DNA of 46,723 nt from Sphingobacterium sp. UT-1RO-CII-1 (GTDB lineage Bacteria; Bacteroidota; Bacteroidia; Sphingobacteriales; Sphingobacteriaceae). Shown in pieces: positions 26,298 through 34,156 of the stretch (positions are counted from its first letter, which is position 1; every line of letters starts with the position of its first letter). The stretch is taken from contig NZ_JAPPVJ010000011.1 in the NCBI RefSeq assembly GCF_026711005.1, positions 72,774 through 119,496 on the forward strand. The letters run 5' to 3'. Made by a program: the position numbers and the translations under genes. The notes under the pieces were generated by a model. It saw only the letters and a list, made by a program, of their open reading frames with translations, did no database searches and was not told where the DNA came from.

Positions 26298-26305
26298 CAA
26301 AGTTA
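26298..26305 (-). promoter_or_regulatory. Candidate lipA -7 box next to the start codon
   Basis: The minus strand reads TAACTTTG, an exact TAnnTTTG, ending 4 bases before the lipA ATG. A start site 5-7 bases downstream would coincide with or enter the start codon. No -33 TTTG is at the usual spacing. Confidence 0.4.
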
Positions 26306-26394
26306 AGGATTATTCTCTTAAATATAGGTAGCATCAATTGTTGTCACAATATCATATTATCAACGCAGAAAACTGTGAAGTTTAAAAAGCCTAT

Positions 26395-26414
26395 CAAATA
26401 TTTTCGGATATTTG
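26395..26414. repeat. Inverted repeat upstream of the GH20-like gene
   Basis: CAAATAT and ATATTTG (perfect 7-bp arms, 6-base spacer TTTCGG) lie 28 bases before the GH20-like ATG. The right arm overlaps GATATTTG, a one-mismatch -7 box, so it may be an operator over the promoter. Confidence 0.4.
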
Positions 26415-26441
26415 TAGTAAATTATTAATATAAAAGTAGAT

Positions 26442-28679
26442 ATGCGTGCCTTAACAATTTTCTGTTTTTTATTATTTACTGTGTTTTATGTTTATGCTCA
26501 AAACACAACAATAAAATTAATCCCTAAACCCAACAAAGTTATACAGTCTGAAGGGGTCTACAACATTCCATACAATGTTCAGCTCTATGCCGCTGAACCT
26601 TTTATAGAACTGGCTCAATTATTAGCAGAATATCCACAGCTAAAAACGCTCCCTGTAGAGTTGGTGAAAAAAGTTAATAAAAAACATACGCAAGGTATTC
26701 GCTTACTCTTAGCCGAAGCAATTGATAAAATTCCAAATAATGCACACCGCATCACTATTGATCAGTCAGGAATACTTCTTAAAGCAAATAACGAAAAGGC
26801 TATGCTTGACGGTATACTTACTCTTCTGCAACTTTCTTCTCTACTAGAAAACCCATTATCACTTCCTCAACTTACTATTGATGACTACCCGCGTTTTGCA
26901 CATAGAGGTTTACATTTAGACGTTGCTTCCCATTACATGCCTTTAGCTTTCTTGAAAAAATACATTGACTTAATGGCTCTTTATAAGTTCAACTACTTTC
27001 ATCTAGAGCTAGCTAATAATAATGCATGGCGTATGGAAATTAAGAAATTTCCAGAACTAACAGAGCAAACTTCATGGCGAACACACAAAGCATGGTACGA
27101 ATGGAGTAAAAATGGTCAGCAATTTAGTAAAAAAGGCGATCCTAATGCCTATGGAGGTTATTATAGCCAAAATCAGCTACAAGAATTGGTAATGTATGCA
27201 AAACAAAAAGGCATTACAATTATTCCTGAAATTAACCTTATTACCGGAGCACAAGCAATCTTAAAAGTATATCCCGAATTTGTATGTACAGAAACAACAG
27301 ATAAGCAACAAGAGTTTTGCTTAGGTAATACAAAAAGTTATATTTTTTTTAAAGATGTACTTAATGAAATTATCGAGGTCTTTCCTTCCACTTACATACA
27401 TATTGGTGGAAATCAGCCCGACACTTCCCATTGGGCAAACTGTTCTAAATGTAAAACTTTAAGCGCAAGCAAAGAATTAAAAGATGCAAACGACATTTAC
27501 CATTATGCTATAAAAGAAATAGAGGCCCATCTCACGTCACAAAATCGGATACTTATCGGCAGATTACCTCTTCTAACAGATAGTTTAGCCAAAGAAAGTG
27601 TCATTAATCTTGTAGATACAGAAATTACTACATCTAAAAACCAGCTTCAAAAACATAATCTCATCCTATCAGCAAAAAATAGTTTACATTTTGACAATTA
27701 CCAAAGTGATCCACGCCAACATCCTTTAGCGCGGGACAAGCAACTATCATTAGCAAAAGTGTATGCCTACAATCCCAATGAAATAGACTCCGAATTAGCG
27801 ACTAAAATAATCGGTACAATGGCTACTGTTTCCACAACATTTATGTCTAATTACGAGCAGGTTGAATACATGGTCTTTCCAAGAGCATTAGCTCTAGCCG
27901 AACTAAACTGGACAAGACAAGATCTCCGCAACTGGCATGATTTTGAACAGCGTCTACAGACCCACTACACTCTGTTACAAGATAAAGAAATAAATTACTA
28001 CAGCCCGTCTTATCACGTAAATATAGAAGCAGAATTTAATTTCAACAAAAAAAGAAATACGGTCAGTCTTAGTTCCGAACAACTTAACCCAACCATTTAC
28101 TACACAACAGATGGTACTGACCCTTCCATAGAAGCCACCCTATTTACCAACCCGATCGAGCTTCCAACTTCCACCCTTATAAAAGCAGCTTCATTTTTCC
28201 AAGAAGCAAGAGTAAGCCCCGTTAGCGAAAAACAATTACATATTCATAAAGCTATAGGCAAGAAAGTAACGTATAATACGCCATGGAATGAATATGAAGC
28301 GCAGAAGGACTCTACGCTAACAAATGGTATACAAGGGGATATAAATGACATTCTGCAACAATGGCAAGGTTTTACAAATGGCTTGGATGTAACAGTAGAC
28401 TTTGAAAGAAGAGAGGAAATCAACAGTGTAGCCATTCGTTTTATGCAAAGCAAAACACCTGAAGCCTATTACCCTGAAGAAGTTCAGATAATGTTTTCTG
28501 ACAACGGTAAAAATTACAGAAAAATAGGAACCGTAAAACATGAAGCGAATGACGATCAAATAGCTTTTAAAAACTTTGAAATAAAACTTGAGAAACCGCA
28601 AATGGCAAAATACATTAGAATAATAGCTAACAAACCTGAAAGTGGACAATTACTGGCTGATGAGATTATAATTTATTAG
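26442..28679 (+). CDS. GH20 beta-N-acetylhexosaminidase homologue with degenerate active site
   Basis: The 745-residue exported protein has a signal peptide (1-19, cut near YAQ), a GH20b-like N-terminal domain (about 20-145), a GH20 barrel (about 150-490), a chitobiase-type C-terminal domain (about 525-620) and an F5/8-type C domain (about 620-745). The substrate Arg155 (HRGLHLD) and the fold-defining block EYMVFPRALALAE remain. The catalytic Asp-Glu pair of the family motif HxGGDE is replaced by N324-Q325 (HIGGNQPD). Family HWHLTDDQGWR reads HLELANNNAWR (187-197). IPEIDxPGH reads IPEINLITG. The ANLWTE Trp motif is absent near 458-466. The frame is intact with no stops. It is probably a non-catalytic glycan-binding or regulatory relative rather than an active hexosaminidase. 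Confidence 0.85.
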   Translation: MRALTIFCFLLFTVFYVYAQNTTIKLIPKPNKVIQSEGVYNIPYNVQLYAAEPFIELAQLLAEYPQLKTLPVELVKKVNKKHTQGIRLLLAEAIDKIPNNAHRITIDQSGILLKANNEKAMLDGILTLLQLSSLLENPLSLPQLTIDDYPRFAHRGLHLDVASHYMPLAFLKKYIDLMALYKFNYFHLELANNNAWRMEIKKFPELTEQTSWRTHKAWYEWSKNGQQFSKKGDPNAYGGYYSQNQLQELVMYAKQKGITIIPEINLITGAQAILKVYPEFVCTETTDKQQEFCLGNTKSYIFFKDVLNEIIEVFPSTYIHIGGNQPDTSHWANCSKCKTLSASKELKDANDIYHYAIKEIEAHLTSQNRILIGRLPLLTDSLAKESVINLVDTEITTSKNQLQKHNLILSAKNSLHFDNYQSDPRQHPLARDKQLSLAKVYAYNPNEIDSELATKIIGTMATVSTTFMSNYEQVEYMVFPRALALAELNWTRQDLRNWHDFEQRLQTHYTLLQDKEINYYSPSYHVNIEAEFNFNKKRNTVSLSSEQLNPTIYYTTDGTDPSIEATLFTNPIELPTSTLIKAASFFQEARVSPVSEKQLHIHKAIGKKVTYNTPWNEYEAQKDSTLTNGIQGDINDILQQWQGFTNGLDVTVDFERREEINSVAIRFMQSKTPEAYYPEEVQIMFSDNGKNYRKIGTVKHEANDDQIAFKNFEIKLEKPQMAKYIRIIANKPESGQLLADEIIIY

Positions 28680-28808
28680 CACAGTTATAAAGTAGAAAAA
28701 ACATGAAGCGAAACCTTGGAAACAACCTGATCATTATCATTCCTTCAAGCCATTGCATATTAAAACAATAAAATTTTTAAGCTTTCATGAAATTTCAAAT
28801 AAAAGATG

Positions 28809-28837
28809 TAACTTTGCACTCCGACAGAGCAGTCGGA
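28809..28837 (+). promoter_or_regulatory. Candidate carB -7 box and leader hairpin
   Basis: TAACTTTG (28809-28816) is an exact TAnnTTTG. It is followed at once by a 6-bp perfect hairpin TCCGAC / GTCGGA (28820-28837, loop AGAGCA), which would form the very 5' end of an approximately 95-base leader. The rest of the leader up to 28916 contains a small AAAGG/CCTTT repeat and no small gene. Confidence 0.5.
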
Positions 28838-28916
28838 ATACTCTCCACACAAAGGCACCTTTCGTTGCTTTGTTCAGCACAACAAATAGATTTTAACTGT
28901 TTTCAAGAAAAAAATA

Positions 28917-31736
28917 ATGCCTAGAAACACCTCCATCAAATCTGTATTAATCATCGGTTCTGGCCCTATTGTTATCGGTCAAGCCTGTGAGTTTGACTAT
29001 TCTGGTTCACAAGCAGCACTTTCTTTAAAAGAAGAGGGAATTGAAGTGTCCATTATAAACTCAAACCCTGCAACGATAATGACTGACAATGTCATTGCCG
29101 ACCATATTTATCTACTGCCACTTACTTGTGAGAGTATAGAGAAAATACTCCAGGAGCAGAAAATAGACGCCGTACTCCCAACAATGGGTGGACAAACAGC
29201 CCTTAACCTATGTATTGAAGCAGATAACTTAGGGATTTGGAAAAAATATAACGTAGACATTATCGGTGTAGACATTGCTGCAATTGAAAAAACTGAAAAC
29301 CGCGAGGCATTCCGTCAATTAATGGTTGACATTGGTGTGGGTGTTGCCCATTCTAAAATTGCAAATTCGTTCTTAGAAGGTAAAGAAGCAGCCCAAGAAA
29401 TTGGTTACCCTCTTGTCATACGTCCTTCATACACATTAGCAGGTACAGGAGGTGGATTTGTTCATAAAAAAGAAGATTTCGACGCTGCATTAAATAGAGG
29501 TCTACATGCGTCGCCTACGCATGAAGTATTAGTAGAACAAGCAGTATTAGGATGGAAAGAATTTGAATTAGAGCTCTTAAGAGATACAAACGATAATGTA
29601 ATAATCATTTGTACTATAGAAAACTTTGATCCAATGGGGATACATACCGGCGACTCAATCACTGTAGCACCTGGTATGACCTTAAGTGACAAGTGTTATC
29701 AAGATATGCGAAATCAGGCAATTCGCATGATGCGCTCCATAGGTAATTTTGCTGGTGGTTGTAACGTACAGTTTTCTGTAAATCCAGAAAACGAAGAAAT
29801 CATCGCTATCGAAATCAACCCACGTGTATCTCGTTCTTCTGCATTAGCTTCCAAAGCTACAGGCTATCCTATCGCAAAAATAGCTGCGAAACTAGCTATA
29901 GGTTATAACTTAGATGAATTACAGAACCAGATCACAAAAACTACTTCTGCTTATTTCGAACCTACACTAGATTATACCATTGTCAAAATCCCTCGTTTTA
30001 ATTTTGACAAATTTAAAGGTGCTAACAAAGAACTTGGTCTACAAATGAAAGCTGTAGGTGAGGTTATGGCTATCGGTAGAACATTCATAGAAGCTTTACA
30101 AAAAGCTTGTCAGTCGTTAGAAACAAATCGTTGGGGATTAGGCTCAGATGGCCGTCAAATCCGTAATTTGGAAGAGATCATGGAAAGTTTAGAGCACCCA
30201 AGTGCCGACCGTGTATTTCATATCAAAGATGCATTTGACTTAGGTGTACCTTTAGAATCGATCAGGAAAGCAACCCGTATTGACAAGTGGTTTTTATTAC
30301 AGATTCAAGAACTTGTACACCTAGAAACGGAATTACGCAGATATCAGTTGAACAATATACCTCGCGACTTCTTCGTTACACTTAAACAAAAAGGATATTC
30401 CGACGCCCAAATTTCTTGGCTTTTAGGCAACGTAACAGAAGATCAGGTTTACGATCGCCGTAAAGAACTAGGTATTACCAGAGTATTCAAAATGGTTGAC
30501 ACTTGTGCTGCTGAATTCCCAGCACACACACCTTATTTCTACTCAACATTTGAAGACGAGAACGAATCAATAGTATCGGATAAAAAGAAAATCATTGTTT
30601 TGGGTTCTGGCCCTAACCGTATCGGCCAAGGTATCGAGTTTGATTATTCTTGTGTACATGGCTTAATTGCAGCTAAAGAAGCGGGCTATGAAGCCATCAT
30701 GGTAAACTGTAACCCAGAAACTGTATCTACAGACTTTAACATGGCTGATAAGCTTTATTTTGAGCCTGTTTTCTGGGAACATGTCCGTGAAATTATCGAG
30801 CTTGAAAAACCAGAAGGTGTAATAGTGCAACTCGGTGGGCAAACAGCCCTAAAAATGGCCGAACAACTTGAAGCTATTGGTGTAAAAATTATAGGTACAT
30901 CTTTCGAGAACATGGACTTGGCAGAAGATCGCGGTCGTTTCTCCGACTTACTAAAAGAACTTGATATTCCATATCCTAAATACGGTGTAGCTACTTCAGC
31001 CGAACAAGCACTTAAAGTCGCTAATGAGGTTGGATACCCTGTATTGGTGCGTCCTTCTTACGTATTAGGAGGGCAAGGTATGAGCATTGTTATTAATGAC
31101 GAAGACCTAGAGCGTGCTGTGGTAACTTTATTAAAGAATTTACCGGGCAATCAAATTCTAATCGACCACTTCTTAGATCGCGCCGAAGAGTCTGAATCGG
31201 ATTCCATCAGTGATGGCGAAGATGTCCATATTATCGGCATGATGGAACATATTGAACCTGCTGGTATTCACTCAGGCGATTCATCAGCCGTGTTACCTCC
31301 GTTTAGCTTGTCTGAAAACGTACAGAAAAAAATGGAAGAGTACTCCATCAAATTAGCAAAAGCACTAAATGTACGTGGTTTATTAAATATCCAATTCGCT
31401 GTCAAAGGTGAAAAAGTATACGTTATCGAAGCCAATCCACGTGCTTCACGAACTGTTCCCTTTATAGCCAAGGCCTATGACGTTCCATACATTAACATTG
31501 CTACAAAAGTAATGTTAGGCACGCATAAATTAAAAGACTTCAAAATTGAACGTAAATTAACAGGGTTTGCAATAAAAGAACCTGTATTCTCTTTCGAAAA
31601 ATTCCCAGAGGTTGACAAAACTTTAGGCCCTGAAATGAAATCTACAGGTGAAGCGATTCGTTTTATAAAAGATTTACAAGATCCTTATTTCAGAGAGATG
31701 TACAAACGCAAATCTATGTTCTTAAACGCGCAGTAA
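28917..31736 (+). CDS. carB: Carbamoyl-phosphate synthase large subunit lacking the MGS domain
   Basis: CarB makes carbamoyl phosphate from glutamine-derived ammonia, bicarbonate and two ATP for pyrimidine and arginine synthesis. Both ATP-grasp halves are complete: IGSGPIVIGQACEFDYSG near residue 13 and its repeat LGSGPNRIGQGIEFDYSC near 562, each with EINPRVSRSS / EANPRASRTV metal-binding segments. The product stops at 939 residues, just after the second half. About 135 residues of the enterobacterial protein, the C-terminal MGS-like domain that binds UMP and ornithine, are absent. A strong terminator 18 bases after the stop shows this is the natural end. From memory, about 940 residues is usual in Sphingobacteriaceae. 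carA is not in the window. Confidence 0.96.
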   Translation: MPRNTSIKSVLIIGSGPIVIGQACEFDYSGSQAALSLKEEGIEVSIINSNPATIMTDNVIADHIYLLPLTCESIEKILQEQKIDAVLPTMGGQTALNLCIEADNLGIWKKYNVDIIGVDIAAIEKTENREAFRQLMVDIGVGVAHSKIANSFLEGKEAAQEIGYPLVIRPSYTLAGTGGGFVHKKEDFDAALNRGLHASPTHEVLVEQAVLGWKEFELELLRDTNDNVIIICTIENFDPMGIHTGDSITVAPGMTLSDKCYQDMRNQAIRMMRSIGNFAGGCNVQFSVNPENEEIIAIEINPRVSRSSALASKATGYPIAKIAAKLAIGYNLDELQNQITKTTSAYFEPTLDYTIVKIPRFNFDKFKGANKELGLQMKAVGEVMAIGRTFIEALQKACQSLETNRWGLGSDGRQIRNLEEIMESLEHPSADRVFHIKDAFDLGVPLESIRKATRIDKWFLLQIQELVHLETELRRYQLNNIPRDFFVTLKQKGYSDAQISWLLGNVTEDQVYDRRKELGITRVFKMVDTCAAEFPAHTPYFYSTFEDENESIVSDKKKIIVLGSGPNRIGQGIEFDYSCVHGLIAAKEAGYEAIMVNCNPETVSTDFNMADKLYFEPVFWEHVREIIELEKPEGVIVQLGGQTALKMAEQLEAIGVKIIGTSFENMDLAEDRGRFSDLLKELDIPYPKYGVATSAEQALKVANEVGYPVLVRPSYVLGGQGMSIVINDEDLERAVVTLLKNLPGNQILIDHFLDRAEESESDSISDGEDVHIIGMMEHIEPAGIHSGDSSAVLPPFSLSENVQKKMEEYSIKLAKALNVRGLLNIQFAVKGEKVYVIEANPRASRTVPFIAKAYDVPYINIATKVMLGTHKLKDFKIERKLTGFAIKEPVFSFEKFPEVDKTLGPEMKSTGEAIRFIKDLQDPYFREMYKRKSMFLNAQ

Positions 31737-31754
31737 TTATAAATTATATATATT

Positions 31755-31792
31755 AAAAAAACAGTTAAGCTTTATCGCTTAACTGTTTTTTT
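31755..31792. terminator. Bidirectional intrinsic terminator between carB and the siderophore locus
   Basis: A 16-bp perfect stem, AAAAAAACAGTTAAGC / GCTTAACTGTTTTTTT, has the 6-base loop TTTATC. T runs occur on both strands, so it can serve carB and the convergent siderophore operon (stop at 31861). Confidence 0.93.
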
Positions 31793-31860
31793 ATACACTT
31801 AACTCACTTTTGCTACCTAAAACAACTTTAACTTAAGTAGCATGAAACAAAAGAAATCTT

Positions 31861-32781
31861 TTAAAACTTAAGACCGTATAGTTTTTCTCCTACATCTGTT
31901 ATTTTTTGATCTACAGAGGTTAAACCACTACCTGAAAGGTACCAAATCCACCCTGGAAGAATAAACACCTTACCATCTTTATAAGCCTGAGTAGATTTAA
32001 TATCATCATTAATAATATCATTAGCGTCTGGCATTACACCTTGTATACCTGTATTACGATCAAATACAAATAAGTAATCCGGGTTAATATCAGCTAACTT
32101 CGGTGCTTGTGGTCGCTCTCCACCTCTAGGAGCATTCGCTGCTTCCGCATTCGGTATATATGCTGGCTTTAAATCTAAAGCATCATAAAGAAATCCAAAA
32201 CGAGAATTCGGACCACTAGGCATCACACGTCCATTCATATGCATAGCCAATACGGTTTTCTTTGGATCTGCTTTGGCCTTCTCTTGCACCTGAGCAGCTT
32301 TTTGACGTAAAGCGGTTAACTTTTTCTCTGCTAATTTTTCCTTACCATGCAAAGCGGCTATATCGCGTACATTTTGTTCAAAAGAGCCCCAAAAATCCTC
32401 CGTATCTGTACCAAAAATAATCGTAGGAGCCACCATTGATAGCGAATCGTAATAATTTCCCATTCTACCACCTGTGATAATAAAGTCAGGCTTTAAAGCC
32501 GCAACAGCCTCCATATTAGGCGTTTTTACATTGCCTACTTTAATATATTTCGAATCGTTATATTTCCCCAGATATTCTGGAACTTGATCAACAGTAGCGG
32601 CAATCGAAATACCCAATTCATCGTAAGTTTCTAAAGCACTCAAATCCATAATTAATACTTTCTTCGGATTTTTCTGAACTTTAGTTTCGCCTTTCGAATG
32701 CTTAAAAGTAACTGCCTTTTGAGCAGACACACTTAAGGAACATGCAACAAAAAATAACGCTATAAAATAATTACGTTTCAT
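31861..32781 (-). CDS. Periplasmic siderophore-binding protein (ABC transporter SBP, FatB/CeuE-like)
   Basis: The 306-residue protein has a plain signal peptide (MKRNYFIALFFVACSLSVSAQ) and the bilobed fold of iron-siderophore binding proteins. It shows the strand VLIMDLSALETYDELGI, then VGNVKTPNMEAVAALKPDFIITGGRM, a long linking helix at about 130-175, and KLADINPDYLFVFDRNTG. CeuE/YclQ-like proteins bind ferric catecholates. No permease or ATPase gene is adjacent, so its partner lies elsewhere or it works differently. It is the last gene of the TonB-receptor operon, but an intergenic terminator-like hairpin separates it from the DUF4374 gene, so it is probably expressed less. Confidence 0.88.
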   Translation of the reverse strand: MKRNYFIALFFVACSLSVSAQKAVTFKHSKGETKVQKNPKKVLIMDLSALETYDELGISIAATVDQVPEYLGKYNDSKYIKVGNVKTPNMEAVAALKPDFIITGGRMGNYYDSLSMVAPTIIFGTDTEDFWGSFEQNVRDIAALHGKEKLAEKKLTALRQKAAQVQEKAKADPKKTVLAMHMNGRVMPSGPNSRFGFLYDALDLKPAYIPNAEAANAPRGGERPQAPKLADINPDYLFVFDRNTGIQGVMPDANDIINDDIKSTQAYKDGKVFILPGWIWYLSGSGLTSVDQKITDVGEKLYGLKF

Positions 32782-32805
32782 AATAAAAATGATAAATACT
32801 TCATA

Positions 32806-32830
32806 AAAAAGCAGGAGGATTCCCCCCTGC
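32806..32830 (-). terminator. Intergenic terminator/attenuator within the siderophore operon
   Basis: On the minus strand GCAGGGGG pairs with CCTCCTGC (8 bp, one G-U, loop GAAT), followed directly by TTTTTT. It sits between the DUF4374 gene (stop 32857) and the siderophore-binding protein gene (start 32781), with no room for a clear promoter after it, so partial termination is likely. Confidence 0.75.
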
Positions 32831-32856
32831 CCTATACTAAACTTGAAAACACTATA

Positions 32857-34107
32857 CTACTTCTGCTTAACAAATGTAACTCCTTCGATAGCCTCAGCTT
32901 TCTCAACCAGCAGTCCTTTTTTCGCCGCTCCACTCACTGGGTCGATTACATAAAACCTTGGCGATTCATTAGTTGTAGTAATACCTAAATATATTTTTCC
33001 TTCTAGTACATAAGGTTCACCTGTACCAAGATCAGGAATCGCACTTTTATCTGGTAAACCACTGACCCAAGTCAATTTCTGACTTGACATATCTAATAAT
33101 GCAAACTGTGATGCAACACCTGAAACAGATTTACCCGCTTCAGATTTTTCATTGTAAAACTCTAGTAAGAATATGTCATTTTGCACATACCACACTTTAC
33201 GGAAACGATATCCTTGAGAAGCTTTTTCGATATCCCAAAAATAATCTTTATCAAATCCTGTAGCACCATTTTTAAGAAGTACTGCTCCAGCTGTTTTTGT
33301 ACCCGCATAGTTTCCTGAAAACACATAAACATCTCCTTTAGAAGTCTCTCCAATCTGAGAATATCTTGCAGATTTATACTGTCCAGCTGACTTACTCAAA
33401 CGCACATCTTTATACACTGCCTCTGGTTTTAAATTACTTGCTTTAATTTTAGCTACTACCAACTCATCAATTTCATCCGCAGAATAATCTAACCCTGTAT
33501 AGAAAGAACCATTTCCAGCATCCGCTATACCTACTAAAGCAGCATTCTTACCTTCATAACCAGCAAATTGATCTACCTGCATGTAGGCAAACTTAGGTGT
33601 TGAAGGAGACATTGGAATAATATTAAAAGTAGCTTTAGTTTTATCTGCTGCTCTAAAACCACTCATGGCTGAATAAACAGCATCTCCTACTATACCTGCT
33701 GTAACAAAACCATCCTGTATTTCAAACTGTTGACCAATCTGTACTGCTTTACCATTTGAGTTTATAGTCACCCTCGTTCCAACATGAGCATCTCCACGAC
33801 CATATTTAAGAGTGACAAAACCATCATATCCATTAGAAATATAATTAGAAAAGGTGTTATTAACCTCTAATCCTGTTCCAACTGGACTAATCGATTGTTC
33901 CGGGTTTTCTAATGATTCAACAGGAATGAAATATGTGCTGGCACTCTCTCCTGTTCCTTTAGCCTGCACTGCTACTAAATACTGCCCTACTTCTTCTGGA
34001 GCTTCCTCGCCACCATTATCTGGTGCTGGATCACTTTTACTACAGCCCACAGCTATTAGTGTAGCAAAGGCTAAAAAACATGATTTTATAATAAATTGCT
34101 TTTTCAT
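32857..34107 (-). CDS. DUF4374 surface lipoprotein, XusB-like
   Basis: A 416-residue lipoprotein (lipobox AVGC, Cys22) with an acidic Asp/Glu-rich tether right after the cysteine (KSDPAPDNGGEEAPEE). Such a tether is common in Bacteroidota surface lipoproteins. The rest is beta-rich with repeated Gly/aromatic strands consistent with a beta-propeller, matching DUF4374. As I recall, the Bacteroides XusB protein, a surface lipoprotein that binds enterobactin beside the TonB receptor XusA, belongs here. It lies 49 bases after the TonB receptor gene in the same operon. A siderophore-capture role is inferred from this context. Confidence 0.8.
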   Translation of the reverse strand: MKKQFIIKSCFLAFATLIAVGCSKSDPAPDNGGEEAPEEVGQYLVAVQAKGTGESASTYFIPVESLENPEQSISPVGTGLEVNNTFSNYISNGYDGFVTLKYGRGDAHVGTRVTINSNGKAVQIGQQFEIQDGFVTAGIVGDAVYSAMSGFRAADKTKATFNIIPMSPSTPKFAYMQVDQFAGYEGKNAALVGIADAGNGSFYTGLDYSADEIDELVVAKIKASNLKPEAVYKDVRLSKSAGQYKSARYSQIGETSKGDVYVFSGNYAGTKTAGAVLLKNGATGFDKDYFWDIEKASQGYRFRKVWYVQNDIFLLEFYNEKSEAGKSVSGVASQFALLDMSSQKLTWVSGLPDKSAIPDLGTGEPYVLEGKIYLGITTTNESPRFYVIDPVSGAAKKGLLVEKAEAIEGVTFVKQK

Positions 34108-34156
34108 TGTTTTTATTTATATATATACCTGTATTAATTTTATCTTTTAAAATTTG

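Noticed and set aside
28703..28771. 22-codon frame in the carB upstream region
   Set aside because: It lies upstream of the predicted carB promoter and has no distinctive composition, so chance is the simplest reading.
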